Source: Nostoc sp. MS1 (GTDB lineage Bacteria; Cyanobacteriota; Cyanobacteriia; Cyanobacteriales; Nostocaceae). From it: 64,000 bases of DNA. Positions 25,906-34,681 of the stretch are shown here, piece by piece. A model generated the notes under the pieces. That model had not been told where the DNA came from and made no database searches. It saw nothing but the letters and a program-made list of their open reading frames with translations. The DNA lies in NCBI RefSeq assembly GCF_019976755.1, contig NZ_AP023441.1, forward strand, positions 5,267,501 to 5,331,500, given 5' to 3'. The translations under genes and the position numbers were made by a program. Positions within the stretch are counted from its first letter, which is position 1. Each line of letters opens with the position of its first letter.

Positions 25906-27282
25906 CTAAGTTAAGTGCATAAACACCATCTTTAATAGTTCTGCACGGGTAAAAGGTTTAGTTAAATATCCAGATGCACCAACTAATCTGGCTTTGACTT
26001 TATCTACCAATCCCTTAGAACTGGTAACAAATATAATCGGAGTCTTTTTAAACATGGAATTATTGCGGATGATTTTACACAATTCATAACCGTCAATACC
26101 AGCCATGTTTAAATCCAGCAAAATTAAATCTGGTTTGTGGCGAATAATTGACATAGCTGCTTTGAGTGGATCATTGATAGCAACTACAGTAAAATTTTCA
26201 CTCTCTAAAAAGCGGCTAATTTCTTTGAGAATTGTTGGACTATCATCTACAGAAACGATTTTGTAGACTGGTCGCTTAGTTCCGGTAGCGGGTGTTACTC
26301 TTTGGGGAACAGATTTTGTGGTATTTGATAATGTTAGTTCCTGATGGCTTGTATTGGCAGGAGTATAAGTTTGTGGTGATCGAACTACAAGAGCTAAATT
26401 CTCTACAGTAAGTGTTGGGGTAATAGGAGTAGCATTGCTACTGAGTTCTACTACTGTATCTACTAATTTTTTGTTGATTAATCCAATTGTAGATTTAGGA
26501 GTAAATTTTGATTCTGCCAAAATTTTTGGTAACTGGTCAAATGGGGGATCTGGTTCATGTAAAATAATCTCTCCCGTCAGGATATAAGGATACAAATGTT
26601 GTGCAAGTTGAATTTCATCTTGATTCATGATTATAGCCAGATGACGTAGGCTAAAACCCTTCATCCAATAGGTTAATTTTGGCTGTAATTCTGGAGATTT
26701 TTTATTATTAATCAGCAAGTAAGGACGCTGGTAAGGAGATGTAATTTTAGGTAGGTAAGACTGCCAAGTTTGTAACCTCATTTGGCAACGTTCGATAACT
26801 TTGGTTACATCAAGTCGGCAAATTTCTGGCGATTTCTGCTGTGAGGTGGTTAATTCGTAAGTACCTGTTTTGATTAACAAAAATGATTCTATTACATCTT
26901 TAACAAGTTCTTGAATTAATACAGTGGCTTGGGTTGTATCCAAATAGCCTTGATTCACAAGCCAGTGAATAGCTTGGTAATCAGGAGGTTGATTAATTGT
27001 GTTGCTATTGTTTTGAGCTTCTGTTTCAAATAGCAAGCGTAACTGCACGCGAATTTCGTTAGTTATTTGAGGAATTTGTTGACTGAGGCTGCGCAGATGG
27101 CGTTCTAATCTGTCAAATGGTTCTACTGAATGGGTGGCATAGGTAATTGTGCCTTCTTCTATGTAAATTGACCAAGTAACTGAGTTACTAAATGCTTGTA
27201 AATAAGTAGTGTCAAAACAGCTAGATAAATGTCTTAATAAACTGTGAGGGCGTAGTGCTGTAAATGTACCGTAATAATTCAT
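25906..27282 (-). CDS. PatA-like response regulator (PATAN domain plus receiver)
   Basis: 458 aa. The N-terminal 270 residues match the PATAN/DUF4388-type region of PatA and PixG/PilG-like proteins (MNYYGTFTALRPHSLLRHLSS...). A Thr/Ser/Pro-rich linker (about 285-340) leads to a C-terminal receiver with phospho-acceptor D390 (LLDLNMAGIDGYE), T420 and K442-P443. There is no DNA-binding domain. In Anabaena PatA controls heterocyst spacing; other paralogues act in phototaxis. This copy stands alone, without the CheW/MCP/CheA genes that often follow. Which process it serves is unknown. Confidence 0.88.
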   Translation of the reverse strand: MNYYGTFTALRPHSLLRHLSSCFDTTYLQAFSNSVTWSIYIEEGTITYATHSVEPFDRLERHLRSLSQQIPQITNEIRVQLRLLFETEAQNNSNTINQPPDYQAIHWLVNQGYLDTTQATVLIQELVKDVIESFLLIKTGTYELTTSQQKSPEICRLDVTKVIERCQMRLQTWQSYLPKITSPYQRPYLLINNKKSPELQPKLTYWMKGFSLRHLAIIMNQDEIQLAQHLYPYILTGEIILHEPDPPFDQLPKILAESKFTPKSTIGLINKKLVDTVVELSSNATPITPTLTVENLALVVRSPQTYTPANTSHQELTLSNTTKSVPQRVTPATGTKRPVYKIVSVDDSPTILKEISRFLESENFTVVAINDPLKAAMSIIRHKPDLILLDLNMAGIDGYELCKIIRNNSMFKKTPIIFVTSSKGLVDKVKARLVGASGYLTKPFTRAELLKMVFMHLT

Positions 27283-27842
27283 ATATTATGTCTTAAATTA
27301 ATGTTAATTGTCTGAGATTTGATTGATTTATAAGCATTTGACGAACTTAATTATTGCGGAGTTTGGCATATCTTTTATAAATAAAAATTTTTCAATTACT
27401 ATTGGTTGTTAATTTATAGACAATCTAGCAACAGCCAATATATCTATCTTCAGTTGTCTTAGTTACATTAGGTATTTTTTCATGGTGATTAATTCAATTT
27501 TAATTTTTCTTTTTTTATAGGAAAATAGGATTTCCACACAGAATCTTTAAAAATATCTGTAGGCAAAAGCGAATCATTTATTATATTCTGTGGTTGCTCT
27601 ATATAAATTTTGATAGATGGGTTAATGTCCTCAATCAGCATTTATGATTGCTCATTTACTCTACATTTTGATTAAGTTTTTCTTAAATGTGTAGAGCTTG
27701 CGGTAAAAGTATTCTTTTGTATGAAGATTAAATCACATACCGTTAAACATCTACCTTTGGTCTTGTCGGCTTCGGCTGTGGAAACTATATACTTTGAAAA
27801 AAGGAAAATAGAGCTTTGGACTATAACATAACACAAAAAGTT
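27283..27842. other. Intergenic region before the VWA gene
   Basis: About 560 AT-rich bp between the divergent PatA-like and VWA genes. It should carry promoters for both. I see no recognisable gene, RNA or repeat. An in-frame TTG at 27816 with AAGGA upstream is an alternative start for the VWA protein. Confidence 0.35.
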
Positions 27843-28517
27843 ATGAGTGATACATTAGTACTAGATGAAGTAGTAGAGTTTGCTGAAAACCCAGAACCGC
27901 GCTGTCCATGCGTGTTATTGCTTGATACATCCGGCTCAATGCAAGGCGCAGCGATAGAGGCTTTAAATCAAGGCTTGCTGAGTTTGAAAGATGAACTCAT
28001 GAAAAATTCCATAGCAGCCAGACGGGTAGAAATTGCGATCGTTACTTTTGATAGCCATATAAATGTAGTACAAGACTTTGTAACTGCCGATCAATTTAAC
28101 CCACCTATTCTGACAGCGCAAGGATTAACCAGTATGGGAGCGGGTATTCATAAAGCGTTGGATATGGTGCAAGAGCGCAAATCCTTGTACCGTGCCAATG
28201 GCATCGCTTACTATCGCCCTTGGGTCTTTATGATTACAGATGGTGAGCCGCAAGGTGAACTAGATCATTTAGTAGAACAAGCGGCGCTGCGTCTGCAAGG
28301 GGATGAGGTAAATAAGCGGGTGGCATTTTTCAGTGTGGGTGTAGAAAATGCCAATATGACGCGGTTAAACCAAATAGCTGTGCGGACACCATTAAAACTC
28401 AAGGGGCTAAATTTTATTGAGATGTTTGTTTGGTTATCGGCTAGTATGTCGGCAGTTTCCCATTCGCAAATTGACGAACAGGTAGCACTACCGCCTATTG
28501 GTTGGGGGTCTATCTAG
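27843..28517 (+). CDS. TerY-type VWA-domain protein
   Basis: 224 aa from the ATG at 27843 (TTG at 27816 would add nine). The whole protein is a von Willebrand factor A domain with a complete metal site: DTSGSMQ (about 28-34), a Thr in LTSMG, and TDGEPQGE. This is the TerY group, which in many bacteria is encoded with a PP2C phosphatase and a kinase as a TerY-P triad thought to set up a metal-dependent phosphorylation system linked to stress or envelope damage. The same three genes follow here in that order. Cytoplasmic, no signal. Confidence 0.88.
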   Translation: MSDTLVLDEVVEFAENPEPRCPCVLLLDTSGSMQGAAIEALNQGLLSLKDELMKNSIAARRVEIAIVTFDSHINVVQDFVTADQFNPPILTAQGLTSMGAGIHKALDMVQERKSLYRANGIAYYRPWVFMITDGEPQGELDHLVEQAALRLQGDEVNKRVAFFSVGVENANMTRLNQIAVRTPLKLKGLNFIEMFVWLSASMSAVSHSQIDEQVALPPIGWGSI

Positions 28518-28549
28518 TGGTAATTTTGGATTTTGCGGAAAGTTCTGTA

Positions 28550-28564
28550 GGCGGGTTTCCCGCC
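28550..28564. repeat. GGCGGG-TTT-CCCGCC hairpin
   Basis: A perfect 6-bp GC hairpin in the 200-bp gap between VWA and PP2C genes, set among ATTTTGGATTTTGG direct repeats (about 28520-28605). It shares its core with the element at 20157-20286. Confidence 0.7.
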
Positions 28565-28719
28565 GTAGGAAACTTTTCAAGACGGATTTTGGATTTTGGA
28601 TTGGCAAACAACTCCTGACTAAGACGCTATTTCCAGAATCTCAAACAATCTATCCTCAATTAGTAATTGTTTGCGGATTGCGGCTTGACACTTACACAGC
28701 TAGCTGACAAAACAAATAT

Positions 28720-29499
28720 ATGAAAACATCAAAACAGAACCCTCATTGGCAGGTAGTCGCCGCCTCTGTCTGTGGTACAAGCCACATTAAAAATAAGCAG
28801 CTGTGTCAGGATGCTCACCACTGGCAATTATTGCCAGGGAATGTTTTGGTGGCAGCAGCCGCAGACGGAGCGGGTTCTGCCAGTCAAGGGAAAGTCGGGG
28901 CGATGGTGGCGGTGGAGACAGCCATCGAAAATTTATCGCTGAAAGAGATTACCAAGAAATCCCTAGCTGATGATGAAACTGTGCAATTGCTGTTAACTGA
29001 TGCCTTGTTAGCGGCAAAAAAAGCTGTGGAAGATGAAGCAGCAGCTTGTGATCAAAAAGCCCAGGATTTAGCAACTACTTTAATTATTGCGATCGCCACA
29101 CCAGAAATGGTAGCAGCCGTACAAGTCGGCGATGGTACAGCAGTCGCCAAGGATAGCGCAGGCAACTTACTGGCACTTACTTTACCAGACAACGGCGAGT
29201 ATATCAACGAAACAACTTTTTTAACTTCACCAAGTGCATTAGAAACAGCCCAGATGCGATTATGGCGCGAAGCCATAGTCAACGTTGCTCTCCTCACCGA
29301 CGGGTTGCAAATGCTGGCTTTGAACATGGTTGTTGGGGAACCTCACAAACCGTTCTTTTTTCCTTTATTTGATTTTGTGAAAAAAGCGCAAGATCAAGCA
29401 GAAGCAAAAGAGCAGTTAGTAAAATTCTTAGGCTCAGAGCGCATTACACAACGTACTGATGACGATTTGACATTAGTTATTGGGTCTTTTGGTCATTAG
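28720..29499 (+). CDS. PP2C-type protein phosphatase of the TerY-P triad
   Basis: 259 aa. A PP2C fold with metal-binding Asp in AAAADGAGSASQGKVGA (about 46-62), GDG in the middle (VQVGDGTA) and the terminal DDDLTLVIG. N-terminal CGTSHIKNKQLCQDAH is the usual first strand of the short PP2C_2 type. It should dephosphorylate Ser/Thr, most simply targets of the kinase encoded next. The stop codon (TAG of CATTAG) is the first unit of a CATTAGT repeat. In-operon position between VWA and kinase supports the triad. Confidence 0.87.
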   Translation: MKTSKQNPHWQVVAASVCGTSHIKNKQLCQDAHHWQLLPGNVLVAAAADGAGSASQGKVGAMVAVETAIENLSLKEITKKSLADDETVQLLLTDALLAAKKAVEDEAAACDQKAQDLATTLIIAIATPEMVAAVQVGDGTAVAKDSAGNLLALTLPDNGEYINETTFLTSPSALETAQMRLWREAIVNVALLTDGLQMLALNMVVGEPHKPFFFPLFDFVKKAQDQAEAKEQLVKFLGSERITQRTDDDLTLVIGSFGH

Positions 29500-29520
29500 T
29501 CATTAGTCCATAGTCAAACA

Positions 29521-29690
29521 ATTTTAGATTTTGGATTAACGATTTTGGATTGACTGCACCCACAAGGGGATGCAGCTTGGAGATTTTGGATTAACGATTT
29601 TAGATTTGTTCCGCCCACCAGGGGCAGGGCTTGAACCAAAAATAATCCAAAATCCAAAATTTAAAATCTAAAATTAGTACGGTCAACAGT
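29521..29690. repeat. Direct and inverted ATTTTGGATT repeats
   Basis: GATTTTGGATTAACGATTTT occurs twice (about 29526 and 29581), with AATCCAAAATCCAAAATTT in inverted orientation at about 29645. Two short GC-rich palindrome pieces (CCACAAGGGG..., CCACCAGGGGCAGGGC) lie between. The same class appears near 28520 and 40895. Confidence 0.7.
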
Positions 29691-29720
29691 CAATAGGCAG
29701 GAGGCAGGAGTGAATTAATT

Positions 29721-29884
29721 ATCTCCCTCATCCCCCTCATCCCCCTCATCTCCCTCATCTCCCCCATCTCCCCCATCTCCCCCATCTCCCTCATCTCCCT
29801 CATTTCCCTCATCTCCCTCATCTCCCTCATCTCCCCCATCTCCCTCATCTCCCCCACTCCCCACTCCCTACTCCCTACTCCCTA
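29721..29884. repeat. 9-bp pyrimidine minisatellite passing into 7-bp repeat
   Basis: About 15 copies of CATCTCCCT / CATCTCCCC (period 9) run into CCCCACT/CCCTACT (period 7), ending nine bases before the kinase start codon. The plus strand is almost purely C and T for 160 bp, so the kinase transcript would start with a long pyrimidine leader if transcribed through. No ribosome site separates it from the ATG. Confidence 0.92.
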
Positions 29885-29893
29885 AATCGAATC

Positions 29894-32080
29894 ATGAAGG
29901 TATTACGTTATCTTCCACAGGAAGAGATTATCAGCCTCAGCGTCAGTTTGGGGCGTGGCGGTGAAGCTTGTATTTATGCTGTGCCGTCGGCGGGTGATTC
30001 TGTGGCGAAGATTTATCACAAGCCGACTGTTGCCCATGCCAATAAGCTACGGGCAATGCTAGCTAACCCACCGGAAAATCCAACGGCTAGTTTAGGGCAT
30101 ATTTCCATTGCTTGGCCGCAAGAATTATTATGGTCGGCAGATGAACACGAGCGGGTTGTCGGTTTTTTGATGCCGCGCATTCGGGGAATGCGTCCCATCA
30201 TCGACTTTTACAACCCCCGGACTCGTCGTCAACATTGTCCTCTGTTTAATTACCAATACCTACTGCGGACGGCACGAAATTTGGCGGCTGCTTTTGCGGC
30301 ACTACACAATAGCGGTTATTGTGTGGGTGATGTGAACGAATCAAACATCTTGGTGAGTGACACTGCCTTAGTCACATTGGTAGACACCGATTCTTTTCAA
30401 GTAAACGACCCGGAAAGTGATCATGTCTATCGTTGCCCAGTGGGTAAGCCAGAGTTTACACCGCCAGAACTGCAAAATAAAATCTTTGCTCACCACGATC
30501 GCCAAATCAGTCATGATTTATTTGGTTTAGGGGTGCTAATCTTCCAACTCCTTATGGAAGGTACGCACCCCTTTTCTGGTATTTATCAAGGCATTCCCGA
30601 ACCACCGCCTTACGAAGCCAGAATTGCCTCTGGACATTTCACTTACAGCAAACAGCGACAAGTACCTTATATCCCAACTCCCATCGCCCCGGCTTGGGAA
30701 ATCCTACATCCCAGCTTGCAAAAATTGCTTGTGCGTTGTTTTGAAGATGGTCATTACGACCCACAAGTTCGCCCCAATGCCCAAGCTTGGTTATCAGCTA
30801 TAGCGGAAGCGGAAGATTCCCTGACTACTTGCACCGTTAATACTCAACATCGCTATAGTAACCATCTACATACTTGCCCTTGGTGCGAACGGACTGTACG
30901 CTTGGGTGGGCGTGACCCGTTTCCCTCAATTGTGGCGATTGAAAATAGAGAACATCTGCGTCCCCGTATCCCCAAGAAGCGGCAATATAATTCAGGACAT
31001 CAACCAGCCATTCCCCTGCCAATTTTACCCACTTACCAAACTAACTGGCACTCGCCAACTCCCAGTTTCTCACCTTATCGCAATCGCTGGAAGGGTAAAT
31101 TTTATCCGGTAGTTTGTTGTTTACTTGGTCTTGGGGTGTTGGGTTATGTGGATATGGTGACAAAATTCACCCGTCCTTTAGTGTCTCAAAATAACTATGC
31201 TCAACAAGCAATCATGCCTCAGCACGCAAGCGGTGGCACTTTAAGTTTTGCCGACTATTATAAACAAGGTCATGCTGCTTACCAAGACCGCAATTATAAA
31301 CAGGCAGTGGATAACTTCACCCAAGCTATTCAACAGGAACCGACAAACCCCAAAGCTTTGGTTGACCGAGGTAATGCCCGTTACAACCTCAAAGATTACG
31401 AGGGTGCTGTGGCAGACTATACTGTGGCTTTGCAAGTTAATCCAGGAGAAACCAAGGCTTTTGTAAATCGGGGTAACGCCCGTGTGATGATGGCTGAGTA
31501 TAGTAATGATCCTGACCAACAATATAAGTTAGCGATCGCTGACTTTAACAATGCCCTCAAACTCAATGATAAGGAAGCTGAAGCTTATATCCGTAGAGGG
31601 ATTGTGCGATCGCAAATTGCTAAGTACAGTGGCGAAACCCTCAAGGATTTTCAACAAGCGATCGCTGACTTTGACCAAGCGATAAAACTCAACCCAGATA
31701 AGACCGAAGCCTATTTCCAACGGGGTTCTGTACGCTACCTCATTGCTCAGTATAGCGGTGATTCTCTCAAGGAGTATCAGCAGGCGATCGTTGATTTTGA
31801 CCAGGCATTAAAAATTAACGACAAATTAGCCAAAGCGTATCTCAAACGCGGTATGGTTCGCTATGAACTAGGGCAAATTAATAACAATATATCTGGAGCG
31901 AATCAGACTAAAGCTCTTGCAGATTTACAACTAGCCGCCAAACTAGCTTTAGAACAAGAAGACACCGAAAGTTATCAACAAGCACTCAGCAATATCTGTA
32001 TCATTGAGGAAAGCAAATGTAATGCTTTATTCCAAAGTTCTACCATGTGGGGATATGCAGGTACAGATATTAATCAATAG
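29894..32080 (+). CDS. Protein kinase with zinc-ribbon-like motif, membrane helix and TPR repeats
   Basis: 728 aa. The kinase domain (about 1-310) has a Gly loop GRGGEACIYAV, VAKIY (Lys), the catalytic loop GDVNESNIL in place of HRDLKPxN, and DTD in place of DFG; the Asp residues needed for catalysis remain. A CPWC motif near 325 resembles half a zinc ribbon. A hydrophobic helix (about 405-422) should cross the membrane, leaving about five TPR units (450-690) on the other side; three share long near-identical blocks (YSGETLKDFQQAIADF type). This is the kinase of the TerY-P triad. TAG of the stop is followed at once by CATTAGT repeats. Confidence 0.87.
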   Translation: MKVLRYLPQEEIISLSVSLGRGGEACIYAVPSAGDSVAKIYHKPTVAHANKLRAMLANPPENPTASLGHISIAWPQELLWSADEHERVVGFLMPRIRGMRPIIDFYNPRTRRQHCPLFNYQYLLRTARNLAAAFAALHNSGYCVGDVNESNILVSDTALVTLVDTDSFQVNDPESDHVYRCPVGKPEFTPPELQNKIFAHHDRQISHDLFGLGVLIFQLLMEGTHPFSGIYQGIPEPPPYEARIASGHFTYSKQRQVPYIPTPIAPAWEILHPSLQKLLVRCFEDGHYDPQVRPNAQAWLSAIAEAEDSLTTCTVNTQHRYSNHLHTCPWCERTVRLGGRDPFPSIVAIENREHLRPRIPKKRQYNSGHQPAIPLPILPTYQTNWHSPTPSFSPYRNRWKGKFYPVVCCLLGLGVLGYVDMVTKFTRPLVSQNNYAQQAIMPQHASGGTLSFADYYKQGHAAYQDRNYKQAVDNFTQAIQQEPTNPKALVDRGNARYNLKDYEGAVADYTVALQVNPGETKAFVNRGNARVMMAEYSNDPDQQYKLAIADFNNALKLNDKEAEAYIRRGIVRSQIAKYSGETLKDFQQAIADFDQAIKLNPDKTEAYFQRGSVRYLIAQYSGDSLKEYQQAIVDFDQALKINDKLAKAYLKRGMVRYELGQINNNISGANQTKALADLQLAAKLALEQEDTESYQQALSNICIIEESKCNALFQSSTMWGYAGTDINQ

Positions 32081-32297
32081 TCATTAGTCATTGGTCATTA
32101 GTCAACAGTCCATAGTCCATAGTGAAAGACTAATATCGTGTTGGTTTAATTACTTAAAATATAGTGGTGTTGGTAATTGGTGATGTGTAACAGTGAAAAC
32201 CAATTACCAATTAGCTATTACCTATTACCAATATTAAGTAATTAGCCGTACTGATATAAAGTTTTTGACTATGGACTAATGACTAATGACTAATGAC
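32081..32297. repeat. Fold-back element with heptamer-repeat ends
   Basis: The left end carries GTCATTAGTCATTGGTCATT and the right end GACTAATGACTAATGAC, inverted to each other. Moving inward, TAATTACTTAA pairs with TTAAGTAATTA and TTGGTAATTGG pairs with CCAATTACC. The whole 215 bp can fold into one long imperfect hairpin, like a non-coding MITE. It fills the gap between the kinase-TPR gene and the first gene of the polysaccharide island. Confidence 0.7.
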
Positions 32298-32485
32298 TTT
32301 TTTATATTCATCAAGCTTTCATATACAAAATATCGATATTTATCTCCTCTTTATACAATAGCCAAAAATAACCGTTAAATTATGTACGAAGAAACAAACA
32401 TCAGGAACTAAGTTTTCTTCCAGTGCATCCGCTTCATACTTATAAATTTACCAAATTCATCTCTCCACACCTTTGAGGTAATTAT

Positions 32486-33262
32486 ATGAAAGCAGTAATT
32501 TTGGCTGGAGGACTCGGTACACGCCTCAGTGAAGAAACCAGCATCAAACCTAAGCCGATGGTAGAAATTGGTGGAAAGCCGATTCTTTGGCACATCATGA
32601 AAACATATTCTGCCCACGGCATTAATGATTTTATTATTTGTTGTGGTTACAAAGGTTACGTCATTAAAGAGTATTTTGCCAACTACTTTTTACATATGTC
32701 TGATGTAACTTTTGATATGCGTTTTAACCAGATGAATGTGCATTCTGGTTACGCTGAACCTTGGCGAGTAACTTTGGTAAATACAGGTGATAACACTATG
32801 ACTGGTGGACGCTTAAAGCGTGTCCGCGAACATATTGGTAACGATACTTTCTGTTTTACCTATGGTGACGGTGTAAGTGATGTCAATATTACTGAATTAG
32901 TAAAGTTTCATCAAGAACAAAAAACATTAGGAACACTCACCGCAGTCCAACCAGCCGGACGTTTTGGAGCCATCTCTTTGGGATATGAACAAACCAAAAT
33001 TAGTAGTTTCCGGGAAAAGCCTGAAGGTGATGGTGCTTGGATTAACGGTGGTTATTTTGTCCTAGAACCAGAAGTAGTAGATTTGATTGCCGATGATGCC
33101 ACCGTTTGGGAAAAGGAACCATTAGAGAAGTTAGCAGATATGGAAGAATTGTCTGCTTTTAAACATAATGGTTTCTGGCAACCTATGGATACCTTACGAG
33201 ATAAAAATTACCTAGAGGATTTATGGAAAAATAACCAAGCTCCTTGGAAAGTTTGGTCATAG
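32486..33262 (+). CDS. rfbF: Glucose-1-phosphate cytidylyltransferase
   Basis: 258 aa. Makes CDP-glucose from CTP and glucose-1-phosphate. The nucleotidyltransferase signature is AGGLGTRLSEET at residues 8-19, with KPKPMVEIGGKPILWH next and the family block NGGYFVLEP near 200. Length equals RfbF of Salmonella. A clean GAGG ribosome site precedes the ATG. It opens the HEP island; in PCC 7120 the equivalent (alr2825, from memory) is needed for envelope polysaccharide. No CDP-glucose 4,6-dehydratase of the usual RfbG type was recognised nearby; the SDR at 35732 may use its product. Confidence 0.93.
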   Translation: MKAVILAGGLGTRLSEETSIKPKPMVEIGGKPILWHIMKTYSAHGINDFIICCGYKGYVIKEYFANYFLHMSDVTFDMRFNQMNVHSGYAEPWRVTLVNTGDNTMTGGRLKRVREHIGNDTFCFTYGDGVSDVNITELVKFHQEQKTLGTLTAVQPAGRFGAISLGYEQTKISSFREKPEGDGAWINGGYFVLEPEVVDLIADDATVWEKEPLEKLADMEELSAFKHNGFWQPMDTLRDKNYLEDLWKNNQAPWKVWS

Positions 33263-33374
33263 ATTTACGGGAAAGTAAAAAATAATTTTGGCATTTTGTC
33301 CTACATTATTTTGATTTTCGTTGTAAGGTATTGTTTACTACAACCATAGTGTAATTTTAAGTGCAGTAATACCA

Positions 33375-34586
33375 ATGTACGATTTTGCCATTATCGGTGG
33401 GGGAATAGTTGGGCTGTCTACAGGGATGGCTTTGGGTAAGCGTTATCCCCAAGCACGGATTTTAGTATTAGAGAAGGAAAGTCAGTGGGCTTTTCACCAA
33501 ACAGGTAATAATAGTGGGGTAATACACTCTGGTATTTATTATAAGCCTGGGAGTTTTAAAGCGAAATTCTGCCGTGATGGTAGAGACTCAATGGTACAAT
33601 TTTGCCAAGAATATGGCATAGACCATGATGTCTGCGGTAAGGTGATTGTGGCAACTGATGAGCAAGAACTACCACGCCTAGAAAACCTCTACCAACGCGG
33701 TTTAGAAAATAACATAGAAGTTAAAAGAATTAGCCCCGAAGAAGTTAAGGAAATTGAACCTCACGTTAGTTGTGTAGGTGGTATCCGGGTTTTCTCCACT
33801 GGCATTGTTAATTATAAACAAGTTTGCTTAAAATACGCCGAGTTGATTCAACAACAAGGTGGAGAGTTACGCCTAAACACCAAAGTACTGAAGATTTCCC
33901 CCAGTGGTAAACATCACGTACTAGAAACTAATAACGGTAACTTTGAAACCCGTTTTGTGATCAATTGTGCCGGATTGCATAGCGATCGCATTGCTAAATT
34001 AGGTGGAGTACAACCCCAGGCAAAAATCGTACCCTTCCGGGGAGAATATTACGAACTCACCCCCGAAAAACGCTATTTGGTCAAAACTCTCATTTATCCG
34101 GTTCCTAACCCCGAATTTCCCTTCTTAGGTGTTCATTTCACCAAGATGATTGACGGGAGTGTCCACGCTGGGCCGAATGCAGTTCTTAGCCTCAAGCGCG
34201 AAGGTTACACCAAAACCGACTTCGACCTCAAAGACTTTGCTGAGGTCATGACATACCCTGGTTTTTGGAAACTCGCCGCCAAACACGCCGACGAAGGTAT
34301 CCAAGAAATCATCCGTTCCTTTAGCAAAGCAGCTTTTACCAGAAGTTTGCAAAAACTGATTCCTGAAGTCCAAGCCGAGGATTTAGTTCCCACCCATGCA
34401 GGAGTACGCGCCCAAGCTTTAATGGATGATGGCAAACTTGTAGACGACTTTTACATCGTCCCTGGTAACAACTCCATTCATGTCTGCAATGCACCCTCAC
34501 CAGCCGCGACATCTTCCTTAGAAATAGGAAAAGCGATCGCTGCACAAATCGCCCAACACTCAGATATGCCAGCAGTCGTCAGTTAG
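33375..34586 (+). CDS. lhgO: L-2-hydroxyglutarate oxidase-like flavoprotein
   Basis: 403 aa of the DAO family. The FAD-binding site is IIGGGIVGLSTGMALG at residues 6-21, with the acidic VLEKE strand end at about 32-36 and a C-terminal THAGVRAQ block. The motif NNSGVIHSGIYYKPGS is typical of LhgO/YgaF, which oxidise L-2-hydroxyglutarate to 2-oxoglutarate and pass electrons to the quinone pool. Its place in a polysaccharide island is odd; it may instead oxidise a hydroxy-acid sugar intermediate. A Fe/2OG dioxygenase lies four genes on. Family call is strong, substrate is not. Confidence 0.85.
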   Translation: MYDFAIIGGGIVGLSTGMALGKRYPQARILVLEKESQWAFHQTGNNSGVIHSGIYYKPGSFKAKFCRDGRDSMVQFCQEYGIDHDVCGKVIVATDEQELPRLENLYQRGLENNIEVKRISPEEVKEIEPHVSCVGGIRVFSTGIVNYKQVCLKYAELIQQQGGELRLNTKVLKISPSGKHHVLETNNGNFETRFVINCAGLHSDRIAKLGGVQPQAKIVPFRGEYYELTPEKRYLVKTLIYPVPNPEFPFLGVHFTKMIDGSVHAGPNAVLSLKREGYTKTDFDLKDFAEVMTYPGFWKLAAKHADEGIQEIIRSFSKAAFTRSLQKLIPEVQAEDLVPTHAGVRAQALMDDGKLVDDFYIVPGNNSIHVCNAPSPAATSSLEIGKAIAAQIAQHSDMPAVVS

Positions 34587-34593
34587 TTAGTAA

Positions 34594-34611
34594 TGAGGGT
34601 TCCAGCCCTCA
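34594..34611. terminator. TGAGGG / CCCTCA hairpin after the oxidase
   Basis: A 6-bp stem eight bases after the oxidase stop, followed by CTAAAACC. The same GAGGG...CCCTC palindrome is a frequent dispersed type, so a termination role is only possible. Confidence 0.35.
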
Positions 34612-34681
34612 CTAAAACCCATACTGATGGCGTATCGGCCAATTGTTGGAAATTACCCCATCAGTTATTGGAACTGAATTT

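Noticed and set aside
29721..29884. CRISPR array
   Set aside because: The units are 9 and 7 bp with no spacers, so this is a minisatellite.
32408..32617. 69-codon minus-strand frame at the start of rfbF
   Set aside because: Shadow of the rfbF coding sequence on the other strand.
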